From assembly GCA_013298245.1 (NCBI GenBank), contig JAAFHD010000003.1:1037-27866 (forward strand): a DNA stretch of 26,830 nt, given 5' to 3'. Positions 1 through 7,164 of this stretch are shown here, piece after piece. The notes below the pieces were generated by a model. That model was given only the letters and a program-made list of their open reading frames with translations. It was not told the origin of the DNA and ran no database searches. Within the stretch, counting starts at the first letter, position 1. Every line of letters starts with the position of its first letter. The stretch is from Alphaproteobacteria bacterium (lineage in GTDB: Bacteria; Pseudomonadota; Alphaproteobacteria; Acetobacterales; Acetobacteraceae). The position numbers and the translations under genes are program-made.

Positions 1-348
1 TATGCCGCCGCCTACCAGGCGAAGCTGTCGGCGCGACTGGCGACGCAGGGCTGGCAGGTCGTCGCGGAATCGCATCTCGGGCTGACCGATAACCTCTCCT
101 ACGCCTCGGTGCCTTTCGCGCGCATCGCCGAACAGGCGCGCGATGTCGCACGCGCCAAGCCCGACGTGCTGCTCGCCTGGTGCACCAACTACGCCGCCGC
201 GCCCATCTGCGCCGCCGTGGAAAACGACACCGGCATCCCCTTCTGGGACGCGACCGCTCTCGGCGTTTTGGCCGCGCTGCGCGCCGCCCGCATCACCACG
301 CGCCCACCCGCCGCATGGGGCAGCCTGATGCGGCACGCCGCTTGCTAG
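1..348 (+). CDS. Asp/Glu racemase / maleate isomerase-type protein, C-terminal part (5' end outside window)
   Basis: The reading frame is open from base 1 to a TAG at 346-348 and gives 115 residues with no start in the window. The fragment matches the C-terminal half of the Asp/Glu racemase superfamily (maleate cis-trans isomerase, arylmalonate decarboxylase, hydantoin racemase). It has the segment PDVLLAWCTNYAAAPIC, where the Cys of the WCTN motif sits where the second catalytic Cys of the family lies. IPFWDATALGVLAALRAA then resembles the usual IPVxDSxxAxxW tail. Known members isomerise or racemise small dicarboxylates or amino acids in the cytoplasm; the substrate here cannot be told. A Bug-type binding protein follows 27 bases later on the same strand, so the two probably share a transcript and serve uptake and conversion of an organic acid. 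The superfamily call is fairly safe, the exact enzyme is not. Confidence 0.75.
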   Translation, partial: YAAAYQAKLSARLATQGWQVVAESHLGLTDNLSYASVPFARIAEQARDVARAKPDVLLAWCTNYAAAPICAAVENDTGIPFWDATALGVLAALRAARITTRPPAAWGSLMRHAAC

Positions 349-375
349 GCACATCCGAAAAGGAAGGAGAGCACC

Positions 376-1344
376 ATGTTTCGCCGTCATCTGCCGCTGC
401 TCGGGGCACTGGCCTGCCCTGGGGTTGTGCAGGCGCAGGCGCAATGGCCCACGCGGCCCGTGCGCATCGTTGTGACCTTTCCCCCAGGCGGCTCGTCGGA
501 CATCGTCGCGCGCGTGCTGGCGGAGCATTACAGCGCGGCCTTCAACCAGCGCTTCATCGTGGATAATCGCCCGGGCGCGGGCGGAACGCTGGCCGCGCGG
601 CACGTCGCGGAACAGCCCGCGGATGGCTACACCTGGATGCTCTCCAACAGCGCGCCCATCGTGAATTCGCCGCCGCTCTACCGCGCGCCTGGCTATGATC
701 CGGTCACGGGCTTTTCGCATGTGGCGTATATCGGTTCCGCACCGACGGTGCTGGTGGTGAACCCCACGCGCGTGCCTGCGACAACGCTGCCCGAATTCAC
801 CGCCTGGGTGCGCGCGCAATCCGCGCCGCCAGGTTTCGGCAGTTCCGGTGCGGGCTCTGTCGGGCATGTGCTGGGCGAGATGTACATGCGCCAATCCGGC
901 ACCACGCTGACGCATGTGCCCTATCGCGGCAGCGCGCCGATGCTGGCGGATTTGCTGGGTGGTTCGGTGCCGCTCGCCTTCGACACGCTGCCGCAAAACG
1001 TCGAACACATCCGCAGCGGCCGCCTGCGCGGCATCGTGGTCAGCAGCCGCGTGCGCAGCCCGATGGCGCCCGATGTGCCCACGACCGCAGAAGGCGGCAT
1101 GCCTGAACTGGTGGCGACCAACTGGATGGGCATGTCCGCGCCCGCAGGCCTGCCGGCGCCGATCGCCGCACGCCTGCAGGCGGCGACCCAGGCCGCGCTC
1201 GCCACAGAGGTGATCCAGCACCGCCTGGCCGAGCACGGCGTAGCACCCGCCGCCATGACCAGCGCGCAGTTCCAGGAATTCGTGGCCAATGATGTGCGTG
1301 TTGTCGGCGGCATGATCCGCGCACTGGGCATAAGCGCGGAATGA
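376..1344 (+). CDS. Bug/TctC-family tripartite tricarboxylate transporter substrate-binding protein
   Basis: This 322-residue periplasmic binding protein is the usual Bug family length. The first about 22 residues form a Sec signal (Arg-Arg, then a hydrophobic stretch, cut near VQAQA). The mature part opens with WPTRPVRIVVTFPPGGSSD, the Bug hallmark in which the PGGxxD loop lies against the ligand carboxylate. THVPYRGSAP near residues 178-187 is the second hallmark. An AGGA-type ribosome site (AGGAAGGAG) precedes the ATG. Family members bind carboxylates and related solutes and pass them to TctA/TctB membrane proteins, which are not in this window, so this is an orphan receptor here. It sits between the racemase-type gene and the TetR gene and is probably co-transcribed with the first. 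The ligand is unknown. Confidence 0.93.
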   Translation: MFRRHLPLLGALACPGVVQAQAQWPTRPVRIVVTFPPGGSSDIVARVLAEHYSAAFNQRFIVDNRPGAGGTLAARHVAEQPADGYTWMLSNSAPIVNSPPLYRAPGYDPVTGFSHVAYIGSAPTVLVVNPTRVPATTLPEFTAWVRAQSAPPGFGSSGAGSVGHVLGEMYMRQSGTTLTHVPYRGSAPMLADLLGGSVPLAFDTLPQNVEHIRSGRLRGIVVSSRVRSPMAPDVPTTAEGGMPELVATNWMGMSAPAGLPAPIAARLQAATQAALATEVIQHRLAEHGVAPAAMTSAQFQEFVANDVRVVGGMIRALGISAE

Positions 1345-1356
1345 CGCGATGCTGGC

Positions 1357-2010
1357 GTGGTGACACGCCAGCCCTTGCCGCCCAAGGCCGAAACGCTCTC
1401 CACCCGCGCCGCGGCAACGCGCACGCGCATACTTGACGCCGCGCTGGTGGAATTCGCGGCCAAGGGCCTGGCCGGCGCGCGGGTGGATGAAATCGCCGCG
1501 CGCGCGGGCGCCAACAAGCGCATGCTCTACGCGCATTTCGGCAGCAAGGAGGCGCTGTGGCTGACGGTGCTGGAAGGCGCCTATGCCGCCAAGCGCGCGG
1601 AGGAGCGCGCGCTTGAAGTCGAAGCGCTGGCGCCCCTGGCCGCCATGGAAAAACTGGTCGCCTTCAACCTGCGCTACACCGCGCGGCACCCGGAATTCGT
1701 AGCACTTCTGAATCAGGAAAACCTCCATCGCGCCGCGTATCTCGCCAGTTCCGGCCAGGTGAAGGCGCTGTATTCGCCACTGCTGGAGGCGCTGCGCCTG
1801 GTACTGGCGCGCGGCGTGCGCGCGAAGGTTTTTCGGCGCGGCGTGGATGCGATGCAGCTCTATATTTCCATCCTCGCGCTCGGCCATTTCTACGTGGCGA
1901 ACCGCCATACGCTCTCCACCATCTTCGGCGAAACACTGGACACCGAGGTCGCGCTGCTGGCGCGCGAGAAGCACATCACCCAGGTCGTGCTGGGCTATCT
2001 CCGCCCTTGA
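1357..2010 (+). CDS. TetR/AcrR family transcriptional regulator
   Basis: A 217-residue one-component repressor. Residues about 20-70 form the TetR DNA-binding domain: RTRILDAALVEFAAKG leads into the helix-turn-helix VDEIAARAGANKRMLYAHFG and the closing GSKEALW. The remaining 150 residues are helical, as expected for the ligand-binding and dimer domain, with AMEKLVAFNLRYTARHPEF typical of TetR proteins next to degradation genes. Two consecutive GTG codons (1357 and 1360) can start the protein; no good ribosome site separates them and I chose the first. It follows the Bug gene by 12 bases and precedes the Gfo/Idh gene by 53, so it likely controls the surrounding catabolic genes. The small inverted repeat at 2033-2048 is a possible operator. 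The effector is unknown. Confidence 0.92.
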   Translation: MVTRQPLPPKAETLSTRAAATRTRILDAALVEFAAKGLAGARVDEIAARAGANKRMLYAHFGSKEALWLTVLEGAYAAKRAEERALEVEALAPLAAMEKLVAFNLRYTARHPEFVALLNQENLHRAAYLASSGQVKALYSPLLEALRLVLARGVRAKVFRRGVDAMQLYISILALGHFYVANRHTLSTIFGETLDTEVALLAREKHITQVVLGYLRP

Positions 2011-2032
2011 CGGCGCGCGCGCGTCGCGCCAA

Positions 2033-2048
2033 GTAACCACCCAGTTAC
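2033..2048. promoter_or_regulatory. Small inverted repeat upstream of the Gfo/Idh gene, possible TetR operator
   Basis: GTAAC (2033-2037) and GTTAC (2044-2048) form an inverted repeat around a 6-base centre. It lies in the 53-base gap between the TetR gene and the Gfo/Idh gene, a few bases before the ribosome site GGAGGGAA (2051-2058). Position and size would suit a repressor site, but the arms are only 5 bp, so chance is possible. Confidence 0.25.
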
Positions 2049-2063
2049 CTGGAGGGAACGGCG

Positions 2064-3218
2064 ATGGCTGAACGCCGCATCGGCATCATCATGAACGGCG
2101 TCACGGGGCGCATGGGCATGAACCAGCACTTGATCCGCAGCATCGCCGCGATCCGCGCCGATGGCGGCGTTTTGCTGGCCAACGGGGATAGGGTGATGCC
2201 CGACCCCATCATCGTCGGCCGCAATCGCGAGAAGCTGGAAGCACTGGCCCGCGCGCATGGCGTGCAGCGCGTCAGCACCGACCTGAACGCCTGCATGGCG
2301 AACCCTGATGACACGGTGTTCTTCGATGCGGCGACGACGCAGATGCGCGCATCCCTGCTGAAACAGGCCATCGCCGCCGGCAAGGACATCTACTGCGAGA
2401 AACCCACGGCCGATAACCTGGCCGATGCGATGGAAGTCGCGCGTCTGGCGAAGGCCGCCGGCATCAAGCACGGCGTGGTACAGGACAAGCTGTTCCTGCC
2501 CGGCCTGCGCAAGCTGAAGATGGTGATCGATAGCGGCATGCTGGGGCGCTTGCTCTCGGTGCGCGGGGAGTTCGGATATTGGGTGTTCGAGGGCGATTTG
2601 CAGCCCACGCAGCGCCCCTCCTGGAACTACAAGAAGGCGGAGGGCGGAGGCATCATTCTCGATATGCTGTGCCACTGGCGCTATGTGCTGGACAACACCT
2701 TTGGCGCGGTGAAATCCGTCTCCTGCCTGGGTGCGACGCATATCCCGCGCCGGCGCGATGAAAGCGGCGCGTGGTACGATGCGGATACCGACGACGCGGC
2801 CTATGCAACCTTCGAACTGGAGGGCGGCGTGGTCGCGCAGATCAACTCCAGTTGGACCACGCGCGTGCGCCGCGATGACCTGGTGACCTTCCATGTCGAT
2901 GGCGCGCATGGCAGCGCTGTATGCGGGCTGACGGATTGTTGGACGCAGTCGCGCGTCAATACGCCGAAGCCGGTGTGGAACCCCGATGTGCCGCAGACCA
3001 TCAACTTCTTCGAAGGCTGGCAGAAGGTGCCGGACACACAGCCTTACCCGAACGGATTCCGCGTGCAGTGGGAGCTGTTCCTGAAGTACCTGGCGGGCGA
3101 GGTGAAGGAATACCCGTGGGATTTGCTGGCCGGTGCGAAGGGCGTGCAACTGGCCGAAGCAGGGCTGCAATCCTGGGCCGAACGCCGCTGGATCGACCTG
3201 CCGGAGCTCAGCCTGTGA
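2064..3218 (+). CDS. Gfo/Idh/MocA family NAD(P)-dependent oxidoreductase
   Basis: A 384-residue enzyme of the Gfo/Idh/MocA family, which oxidises or reduces sugars, cyclitols and related hydroxy compounds with NAD(P). The N-terminal Rossmann part carries IGIIMNGVTGRMG, a variant GxxGxxG loop resembling dihydrodipicolinate reductase more than the usual GxGxxG. YCEKP at residues 110-114 holds the family's conserved catalytic Lys (K113). The C-terminal alpha/beta domain includes GGIILDMLCHWRYVLDN, where the Asp and His match the usual GGxxxDxxxH substrate motif. A strong GGAGGGAA ribosome site sets the ATG. The stop overlaps or abuts the start of the DUF993 gene, so the two are translationally coupled, and the sugar isomerase-type gene follows in the same coupled unit. 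It probably performs the oxidation step of an unknown sugar-like substrate. Fold confidence is high, substrate unknown. Confidence 0.93.
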   Translation: MAERRIGIIMNGVTGRMGMNQHLIRSIAAIRADGGVLLANGDRVMPDPIIVGRNREKLEALARAHGVQRVSTDLNACMANPDDTVFFDAATTQMRASLLKQAIAAGKDIYCEKPTADNLADAMEVARLAKAAGIKHGVVQDKLFLPGLRKLKMVIDSGMLGRLLSVRGEFGYWVFEGDLQPTQRPSWNYKKAEGGGIILDMLCHWRYVLDNTFGAVKSVSCLGATHIPRRRDESGAWYDADTDDAAYATFELEGGVVAQINSSWTTRVRRDDLVTFHVDGAHGSAVCGLTDCWTQSRVNTPKPVWNPDVPQTINFFEGWQKVPDTQPYPNGFRVQWELFLKYLAGEVKEYPWDLLAGAKGVQLAEAGLQSWAERRWIDLPELSL

Positions 3219-4366
3219 TTATGCTTCCCACGCCCGACGGCATGCGCCCGTACACGCTGGGCGCGCCACGCGAATTTCCCCGCGCCACGCCGCCCTTTCC
3301 GCGTGTCGCGCTGGCTGCCGCGCATGTCGTCGCGGACACTATGGCCGAGCAGGATCCATGGCTGGATGCCAAGGTCGATTGGGACCGCACCATCGCCTTC
3401 CGCAAGCACCTGTGGTCGCTGGGTCTGGGTGTGGCGGAAGCGATGGATACCGCGCAGCGCGGCATGGGTCTGGACTGGGTCGCGGCGCAGCAACTCATCC
3501 GCCTGTCGATCGATGCAGCGAAGGATGTGCCCGGCGCAGTGGTGGCGTCCGGGGCCGGCACGGACCATTTGGCGCCCGGCCCCGACGTCACCGTGGATGA
3601 CGTGATCCGCGCCTACGAAGAACAATGCGAAGCGGTCGAGAAGATGGGCGGGCGCATCATCCTCATGGCCTCGCGCGCGCTGGCAAAAGCAGCACGCAGC
3701 CCCGCCGATTACGAACGCGTCTATGCCCGCATCCTCGGCGCTGTGCGCCAGCCCGTCATCATCCATTGGCTGGGCGAGATGTTCGACCCCGCGCTCGACG
3801 GCTACTGGGGCCATGCCGACCACATGGCCGCGATGGACGTGGCGCTGACCGTCATCCACGCGCATGCGGCGAAGGTGGATGGCGTCAAAATCTCCCTGCT
3901 GGACGACCAGAAGGAAATCGCCATGCGCCGCCGCCTGCCGAAAGGCGTGCGGATGTATACGGGCGACGACTTCAACTACGCCGAACTCATCGCCGGCGAC
4001 GAACACGGCTATTCCGACGCACTGCTCGGCATCTTCGACCCCATCGCGCCGGCGGTGGGTGGCGCGCTTGCCGCGCTGTCGCGCAACGACCTCTCCACCT
4101 TCCACGACATCCTCGCACCCACGGTTCCGCTCTCGCGCCACATCTTCAAGGCGCCGACGCGCTTCTACAAAACCGGCGTGGTGTTCATGGCCTGGCTGAA
4201 CGGCCACCAGGACCATTTCGTGATGGTCGGCGGCCAGCAATCCACCCGCAGCATCCAGCATTTTTCGGAGCTGTTCCGCCTGGCCGACAAGGCCGGCCTG
4301 CTGCGCGATCCGGAGATGGCAGCCGCGCGTATGAAGACGCTGTTGGCACTGCACGGCGTGGCATGA
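3215..4366 (+). CDS. DUF993 family protein (dihydrodipicolinate synthase-like TIM barrel)
   Basis: A protein of 383 residues (GTG start at 3215) or 381 (ATG at 3221). I prefer the GTG because a GGAG at 3203-3206 has the better spacing and the GTGA overlap with the upstream stop is typical of coupling. It matches the DUF993 family, annotated only as DHDPS-family. Recognisable parts are the conserved FRKHLWSLGLGVAEAMDTAQRGMG near residues 62-85, SGAGTDHL (112-119) where aldolases of the class have GTTGE, and VDGVKIS with K225 where the Schiff-base Lys is expected. The DHDPS Tyr motif YNxP is replaced by HWLG (184-187), so the chemistry probably differs from DHDPS. It is likely a Schiff-base lyase or dehydratase acting after the upstream oxidoreductase and before the isomerase-type gene, with which it overlaps by 4 bases. 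Function is inferred. Confidence 0.88.
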   Translation: MIMLPTPDGMRPYTLGAPREFPRATPPFPRVALAAAHVVADTMAEQDPWLDAKVDWDRTIAFRKHLWSLGLGVAEAMDTAQRGMGLDWVAAQQLIRLSIDAAKDVPGAVVASGAGTDHLAPGPDVTVDDVIRAYEEQCEAVEKMGGRIILMASRALAKAARSPADYERVYARILGAVRQPVIIHWLGEMFDPALDGYWGHADHMAAMDVALTVIHAHAAKVDGVKISLLDDQKEIAMRRRLPKGVRMYTGDDFNYAELIAGDEHGYSDALLGIFDPIAPAVGGALAALSRNDLSTFHDILAPTVPLSRHIFKAPTRFYKTGVVFMAWLNGHQDHFVMVGGQQSTRSIQHFSELFRLADKAGLLRDPEMAAARMKTLLALHGVA

Positions 4367-5166
4367 GTCCGCTCTCCCTCAACACCGTCACGGTGAAGGA
4401 ACGCTGGGGCCTGGCGCAATCGATCGAAGGCTGCGCGCGCCACGGAATCCCCGGCATTTCGCCCTGGCGCGACGTGCTGCACGCGATGGGCGTCGCACCC
4501 GCCGCAAAGCACATCCGCGACGCCGGCCTCTCCGTCACCGGCCTGTGCCGCGGCGGCATGTTCCCCGCCGGCGATGCCGCCGGCCGCGCCGCCGCCATCG
4601 AGGATAATCGCCGCGCCATCGACGAAGCGCATGCACTCAACGCGCAATGCCTGGTGATGGTGTGCGGCGGCCTGCCGGCCGGCAGCCGCGATCTCGCCGG
4701 CGCGCGCGCCATGGTGCGCGACGGCCTCGCCGCCATCCTGCCTTATGCGCGCGCAGCGGGCGTGACTGTTGCACTGGAACCGCTGCACCCAATGACCTGC
4801 GCGGACCGCTCCGTGCTCTCCACCACCGCCCAAGCGCTCGACCTGTGCGACGCGCTCGGCGACGGCCTCGGCGTCGCACTCGACTGCTACCACATCTGGT
4901 GGGACCCCGATGTGGAACGCCAGATCGCCCGCGCCGGCACGCGCATCGCCGCCTTCCACGCCTGCGACTGGCTGGTGCCGACCACCGACCTGGTCTTCGA
5001 CCGCGGCATGCCAGGCGATGGCGTGATCGACATCGCGCATTTGCGTGCCTGCGTGGAAGCCGCGGGCTACAAGGGTTTCACCGAAGTCGAACTCCTCTCC
5101 CGCCGCTGGTGGGCCGAGGACCCCGACCAGGTGCTGACGATCATGAAGGACCGCCACAAGGTCTGA
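4363..5166 (+). CDS. Sugar phosphate isomerase/epimerase family TIM barrel (AP endonuclease 2 superfamily)
   Basis: A 267-residue Xyl-isomerase-like TIM barrel. The likely metal ligands are in the usual order: Glu139 in VALEPLHP, Asp174 in VALDCYHIWWDPD, His199 in AFHACDW and Glu243 in TEVELLS. GMPGDGVID (215-223) matches the conserved GxGDGxID loop. Family members isomerise, epimerise or dehydrate keto sugars and inosose-like compounds using a divalent metal. The ATG overlaps the DUF993 stop (ATGA at 4363-4366), so translation is coupled, and the start is well fixed. With the Gfo/Idh oxidoreductase and DUF993 protein it forms a three-enzyme module, followed 14 bases later by a Bug binding protein. 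The family is clear; the actual reaction is not known. Confidence 0.9.
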   Translation: MSPLSLNTVTVKERWGLAQSIEGCARHGIPGISPWRDVLHAMGVAPAAKHIRDAGLSVTGLCRGGMFPAGDAAGRAAAIEDNRRAIDEAHALNAQCLVMVCGGLPAGSRDLAGARAMVRDGLAAILPYARAAGVTVALEPLHPMTCADRSVLSTTAQALDLCDALGDGLGVALDCYHIWWDPDVERQIARAGTRIAAFHACDWLVPTTDLVFDRGMPGDGVIDIAHLRACVEAAGYKGFTEVELLSRRWWAEDPDQVLTIMKDRHKV

Positions 5167-5180
5167 TCCGGGAGAGAACA

Positions 5181-6140
5181 ATGCCGACACGCCGCACGCT
5201 GCTTTTCACCGCACTCGCCACGCCCGCACTGGCGCAAAGCTGGTCACCGGAACGCGCAATGCGCATGGTGGTGCCCTTCGCGCCAGGTGGCGCGACCGAC
5301 ATCGTCGCGCGCGTGCTGGCCGAACCGATGGGCGCGCGTTTGGGCCAGGCGATCGCAGTCGAAAACCGCACCGGCGCGGGCGGCAATGTCGGCGTCGAAG
5401 CCGTGGTGCGCGCCGCACCCGATGGCCACACGCTACTCATGGGCACCACCGGCACACTGACCATCAACCAGCACCTCTACGCGAATATGGGCTTCAACCC
5501 GATCGCTGATCTGGCGCCGGTTGGCCTCGCGTTTGGCACCGACCATGTGTTGATCGTGAACCCCACGGTCGCGGCGCAAACGGCGCAGGAATTTCTGGCA
5601 CTGGTGCGCGCGCAGCCTGGGCGTTTGTCCTACGGTTCGGGCGGTTCGGGCACCTCCACGCACACGGTTGCGGAACTGTTCAAGCTGGTCGCGCAGGTGG
5701 ACATCCAGCACGTGCCCTATCGCGGCAGCGCGCCTGCGCTGAACGATACGGTGGCCGGCAATGTGCAAGTGATGCTGGACCAGATCGCCAGCGCGCTGCC
5801 GATGATCCAGGGCAACCGCGTGCGCGCGCTGGCGGTGACGGGGCCGCGCCGCCACCCCGCGCTGCCGAATGTACCGACCGTTGCCGAGATCGGGCTGCCC
5901 GCGGCCGAGGCCACATCCTGGGGCGCGGTGATGGCGCCGGCCGCGACGCCCGCGCCAGTTACCGCACGCCTGAACGCGGTGCTGCGCGAGGCACTCGCGC
6001 TTCCCGCCGTGCGCGAACGCCTGACCGCGGTGGGCGCCGATGCACTGACGTCGTCGCCCGAAGAACTCGCCACCTATCTGCGCAGCGAGACCGAAAAATG
6101 GGGCCGCGTGGTCCGCGAAGCACGCATCACCGTGAACTGA
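5181..6140 (+). CDS. Bug/TctC-family tripartite tricarboxylate transporter substrate-binding protein (second copy)
   Basis: A 319-residue periplasmic binding protein with a Tat- or Sec-like signal (MPTRRTLLFTALATPALAQ, cut after the ALA). Bug hallmarks are VVPFAPGGATDIVARVLAE near residues 30-48, NRTGAGGNVG and HVPYRGSAP. GGAGAGAA before the ATG is a good ribosome site. It shares only family-level motifs with the copy at 376-1344, so the two are paralogues rather than a recent duplication. Its place directly behind the three-enzyme module suggests that it captures the substrate of that module. No TctA/TctB permease is present, so it must use membrane partners encoded elsewhere. The ligand is unknown; Bug proteins usually bind carboxylates. 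Confidence 0.94.
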   Translation: MPTRRTLLFTALATPALAQSWSPERAMRMVVPFAPGGATDIVARVLAEPMGARLGQAIAVENRTGAGGNVGVEAVVRAAPDGHTLLMGTTGTLTINQHLYANMGFNPIADLAPVGLAFGTDHVLIVNPTVAAQTAQEFLALVRAQPGRLSYGSGGSGTSTHTVAELFKLVAQVDIQHVPYRGSAPALNDTVAGNVQVMLDQIASALPMIQGNRVRALAVTGPRRHPALPNVPTVAEIGLPAAEATSWGAVMAPAATPAPVTARLNAVLREALALPAVRERLTAVGADALTSSPEELATYLRSETEKWGRVVREARITVN

Positions 6141-6148
6141 TTCTGGCG

Positions 6149-6180
6149 CCGCGCGCCGCCTCGGTGCAGGCTGCGCGCGG
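6149..6180 (+). other. GC-rich hairpin between the second Bug gene and the next gene
   Basis: CCGCGCGC (6149-6156) pairs with GCGCGCGG (6173-6180). After one mismatch, GCC (6158-6160) pairs with GGC (6169-6171), leaving an 8-base loop. No T-run follows, so it is not a classical intrinsic terminator. It could protect the upstream message from 3' decay or dampen downstream expression. In DNA of this GC content a chance origin is quite possible. Confidence 0.35.
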
Positions 6181-6191
6181 GAGGATGGATC

Positions 6192-6767
6192 ATGCTGCTC
6201 TTCGCGGAGGAAATCACCACGCGCGCGCAACGCGCCGAGGCTGCCGCCACCAGGCTGCGCGCTCCAGGCCATGTGCTGCTGACGCCGCAAATCGGGCCAG
6301 GCATGAACCGGCTGCTGCGCCTGTCACTGCACGCCGCCGCACCCGGCCCGCGCATCGCACCGGATGCCGATATCGCGCATGCCGAACCACGCATTCTCCA
6401 CCCGCGCGCGCGCGGCGACGCGCTGCCCGATGCGGCCGCCGGGGGCATCGTCACCCGCCGCTGGTTCATCCTGCCGCGCGATGATGTTGATGAGCTGATC
6501 GACATCAGCACGCGCGCCTGGGTGGGTTGGGAATCCGACACTGCCGGCCATCCCTTCGGCCTGTGGCGCGACGCGCGCGACACGCCCGATGGCGCCGCGC
6601 AGGTGATGCTGATGACGCACTACCCAAGCCTCACTGCGTGGGAAGAAAGCCGCTACTGGAAACCCAGTGCGGAAGCGCAAGCGCGGCGCGCCGAATGGGG
6701 CGCGCTGTTCGCGCGTCGACGCGCAATGCTGTTGGATACCTGGGTCGAAGTGTGGGGCGTATCATGA
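6192..6767 (+). CDS. Uncharacterised protein, possible dimeric alpha/beta-barrel (NIPSNAP-like) domain
   Basis: I do not firmly recognise this 191-residue protein. There is no signal peptide or membrane segment. The first half is Ala/Arg-rich with MLLFAEEITTRAQRAEAAATRL. The second half, from TRRWFILPRDDVDELIDISTRAWVGWE to LLDTWVEVWGVS, has the feel of a NIPSNAP/DABB-type small ferredoxin-like barrel: an opening strand ending RRWF, an amphipathic helix, AQVMLMTHYPSLTAWEESRYW, then a closing strand. That assignment is tentative. GGGAGGAT provides a ribosome site and the ATG at 6185 is out of frame. Its stop overlaps the start of the NTF2-like gene (ATGA), so the two proteins are made together and may work as a pair. 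Codon positions look normal for the neighbourhood, so I consider it a real gene. Confidence 0.7.
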   Translation: MLLFAEEITTRAQRAEAAATRLRAPGHVLLTPQIGPGMNRLLRLSLHAAAPGPRIAPDADIAHAEPRILHPRARGDALPDAAAGGIVTRRWFILPRDDVDELIDISTRAWVGWESDTAGHPFGLWRDARDTPDGAAQVMLMTHYPSLTAWEESRYWKPSAEAQARRAEWGALFARRRAMLLDTWVEVWGVS

Positions 6768-7147
6768 CCGATGCCGAACGCGGTGCACGCGAAGCGATGG
6801 AAGGCTTCATGGCCGCCCTGAACGCGCGCGACGAGGATGCGGTGCGCCAGCGCTGGTTCCACTTCCCGCATGTGCGGTTCCATTCGGGCAAGGTCACGGT
6901 GTACGAGACGCCTGAATCCTTCGCCTCCATCGTCATCCGCATGATGGGCACCGCGCGCGAATGGGCGCGCTCCGAATGGGACTATGTGGATCTGGTCGAT
7001 GCCGGCCCGGACAAGGTGCATTTCCGCGTGCAGTTCAGCCGCTATCGCGCGGATGGCTCGCTGATCGGCGCCTACAAATCCTTCTACATCGTGACCTTCA
7101 AGGATGGCCGCTGGGCCATCCAGGGCCGTTCATCCTGGGCTGAGTGA
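6764..7147 (+). CDS. NTF2-like / SnoaL-like domain protein
   Basis: A 127-residue protein with the size and layout of the NTF2/SnoaL cone-shaped fold. An N-terminal helix (ERGAREAMEGFMAALNARDEDAV) leads to RQRWFHFPHVRFHSGKVTVY, then a helix and paired strands ending YKSFYIVTFKDGRWAIQGRSSW. The closing FxDGRWxIxxR strand is typical. Such proteins are small isomerases, cyclases, hydratases or simple ligand carriers, so no reaction can be named. The ATG overlaps the upstream stop by ATGA, fixing the start. It lies between the uncharacterised protein and the GST gene. Confidence 0.8.
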   Translation: MTDAERGAREAMEGFMAALNARDEDAVRQRWFHFPHVRFHSGKVTVYETPESFASIVIRMMGTAREWARSEWDYVDLVDAGPDKVHFRVQFSRYRADGSLIGAYKSFYIVTFKDGRWAIQGRSSWAE

Positions 7148-7164
7148 CAGCGCGCGGCCCGCAT

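Noticed and set aside
1995..3170. Long open frame on the minus strand opposite the Gfo/Idh gene
   Set aside because: It is a mirror frame of a strongly supported gene in GC-rich DNA; its translation is His/Arg/Gln-rich without any family motif.
3044..4354. 436-codon open frame on the minus strand opposite the DUF993 gene
   Set aside because: Composition is typical of antisense frames in high-GC DNA and it has no domain; the plus-strand DUF993 protein explains the region.
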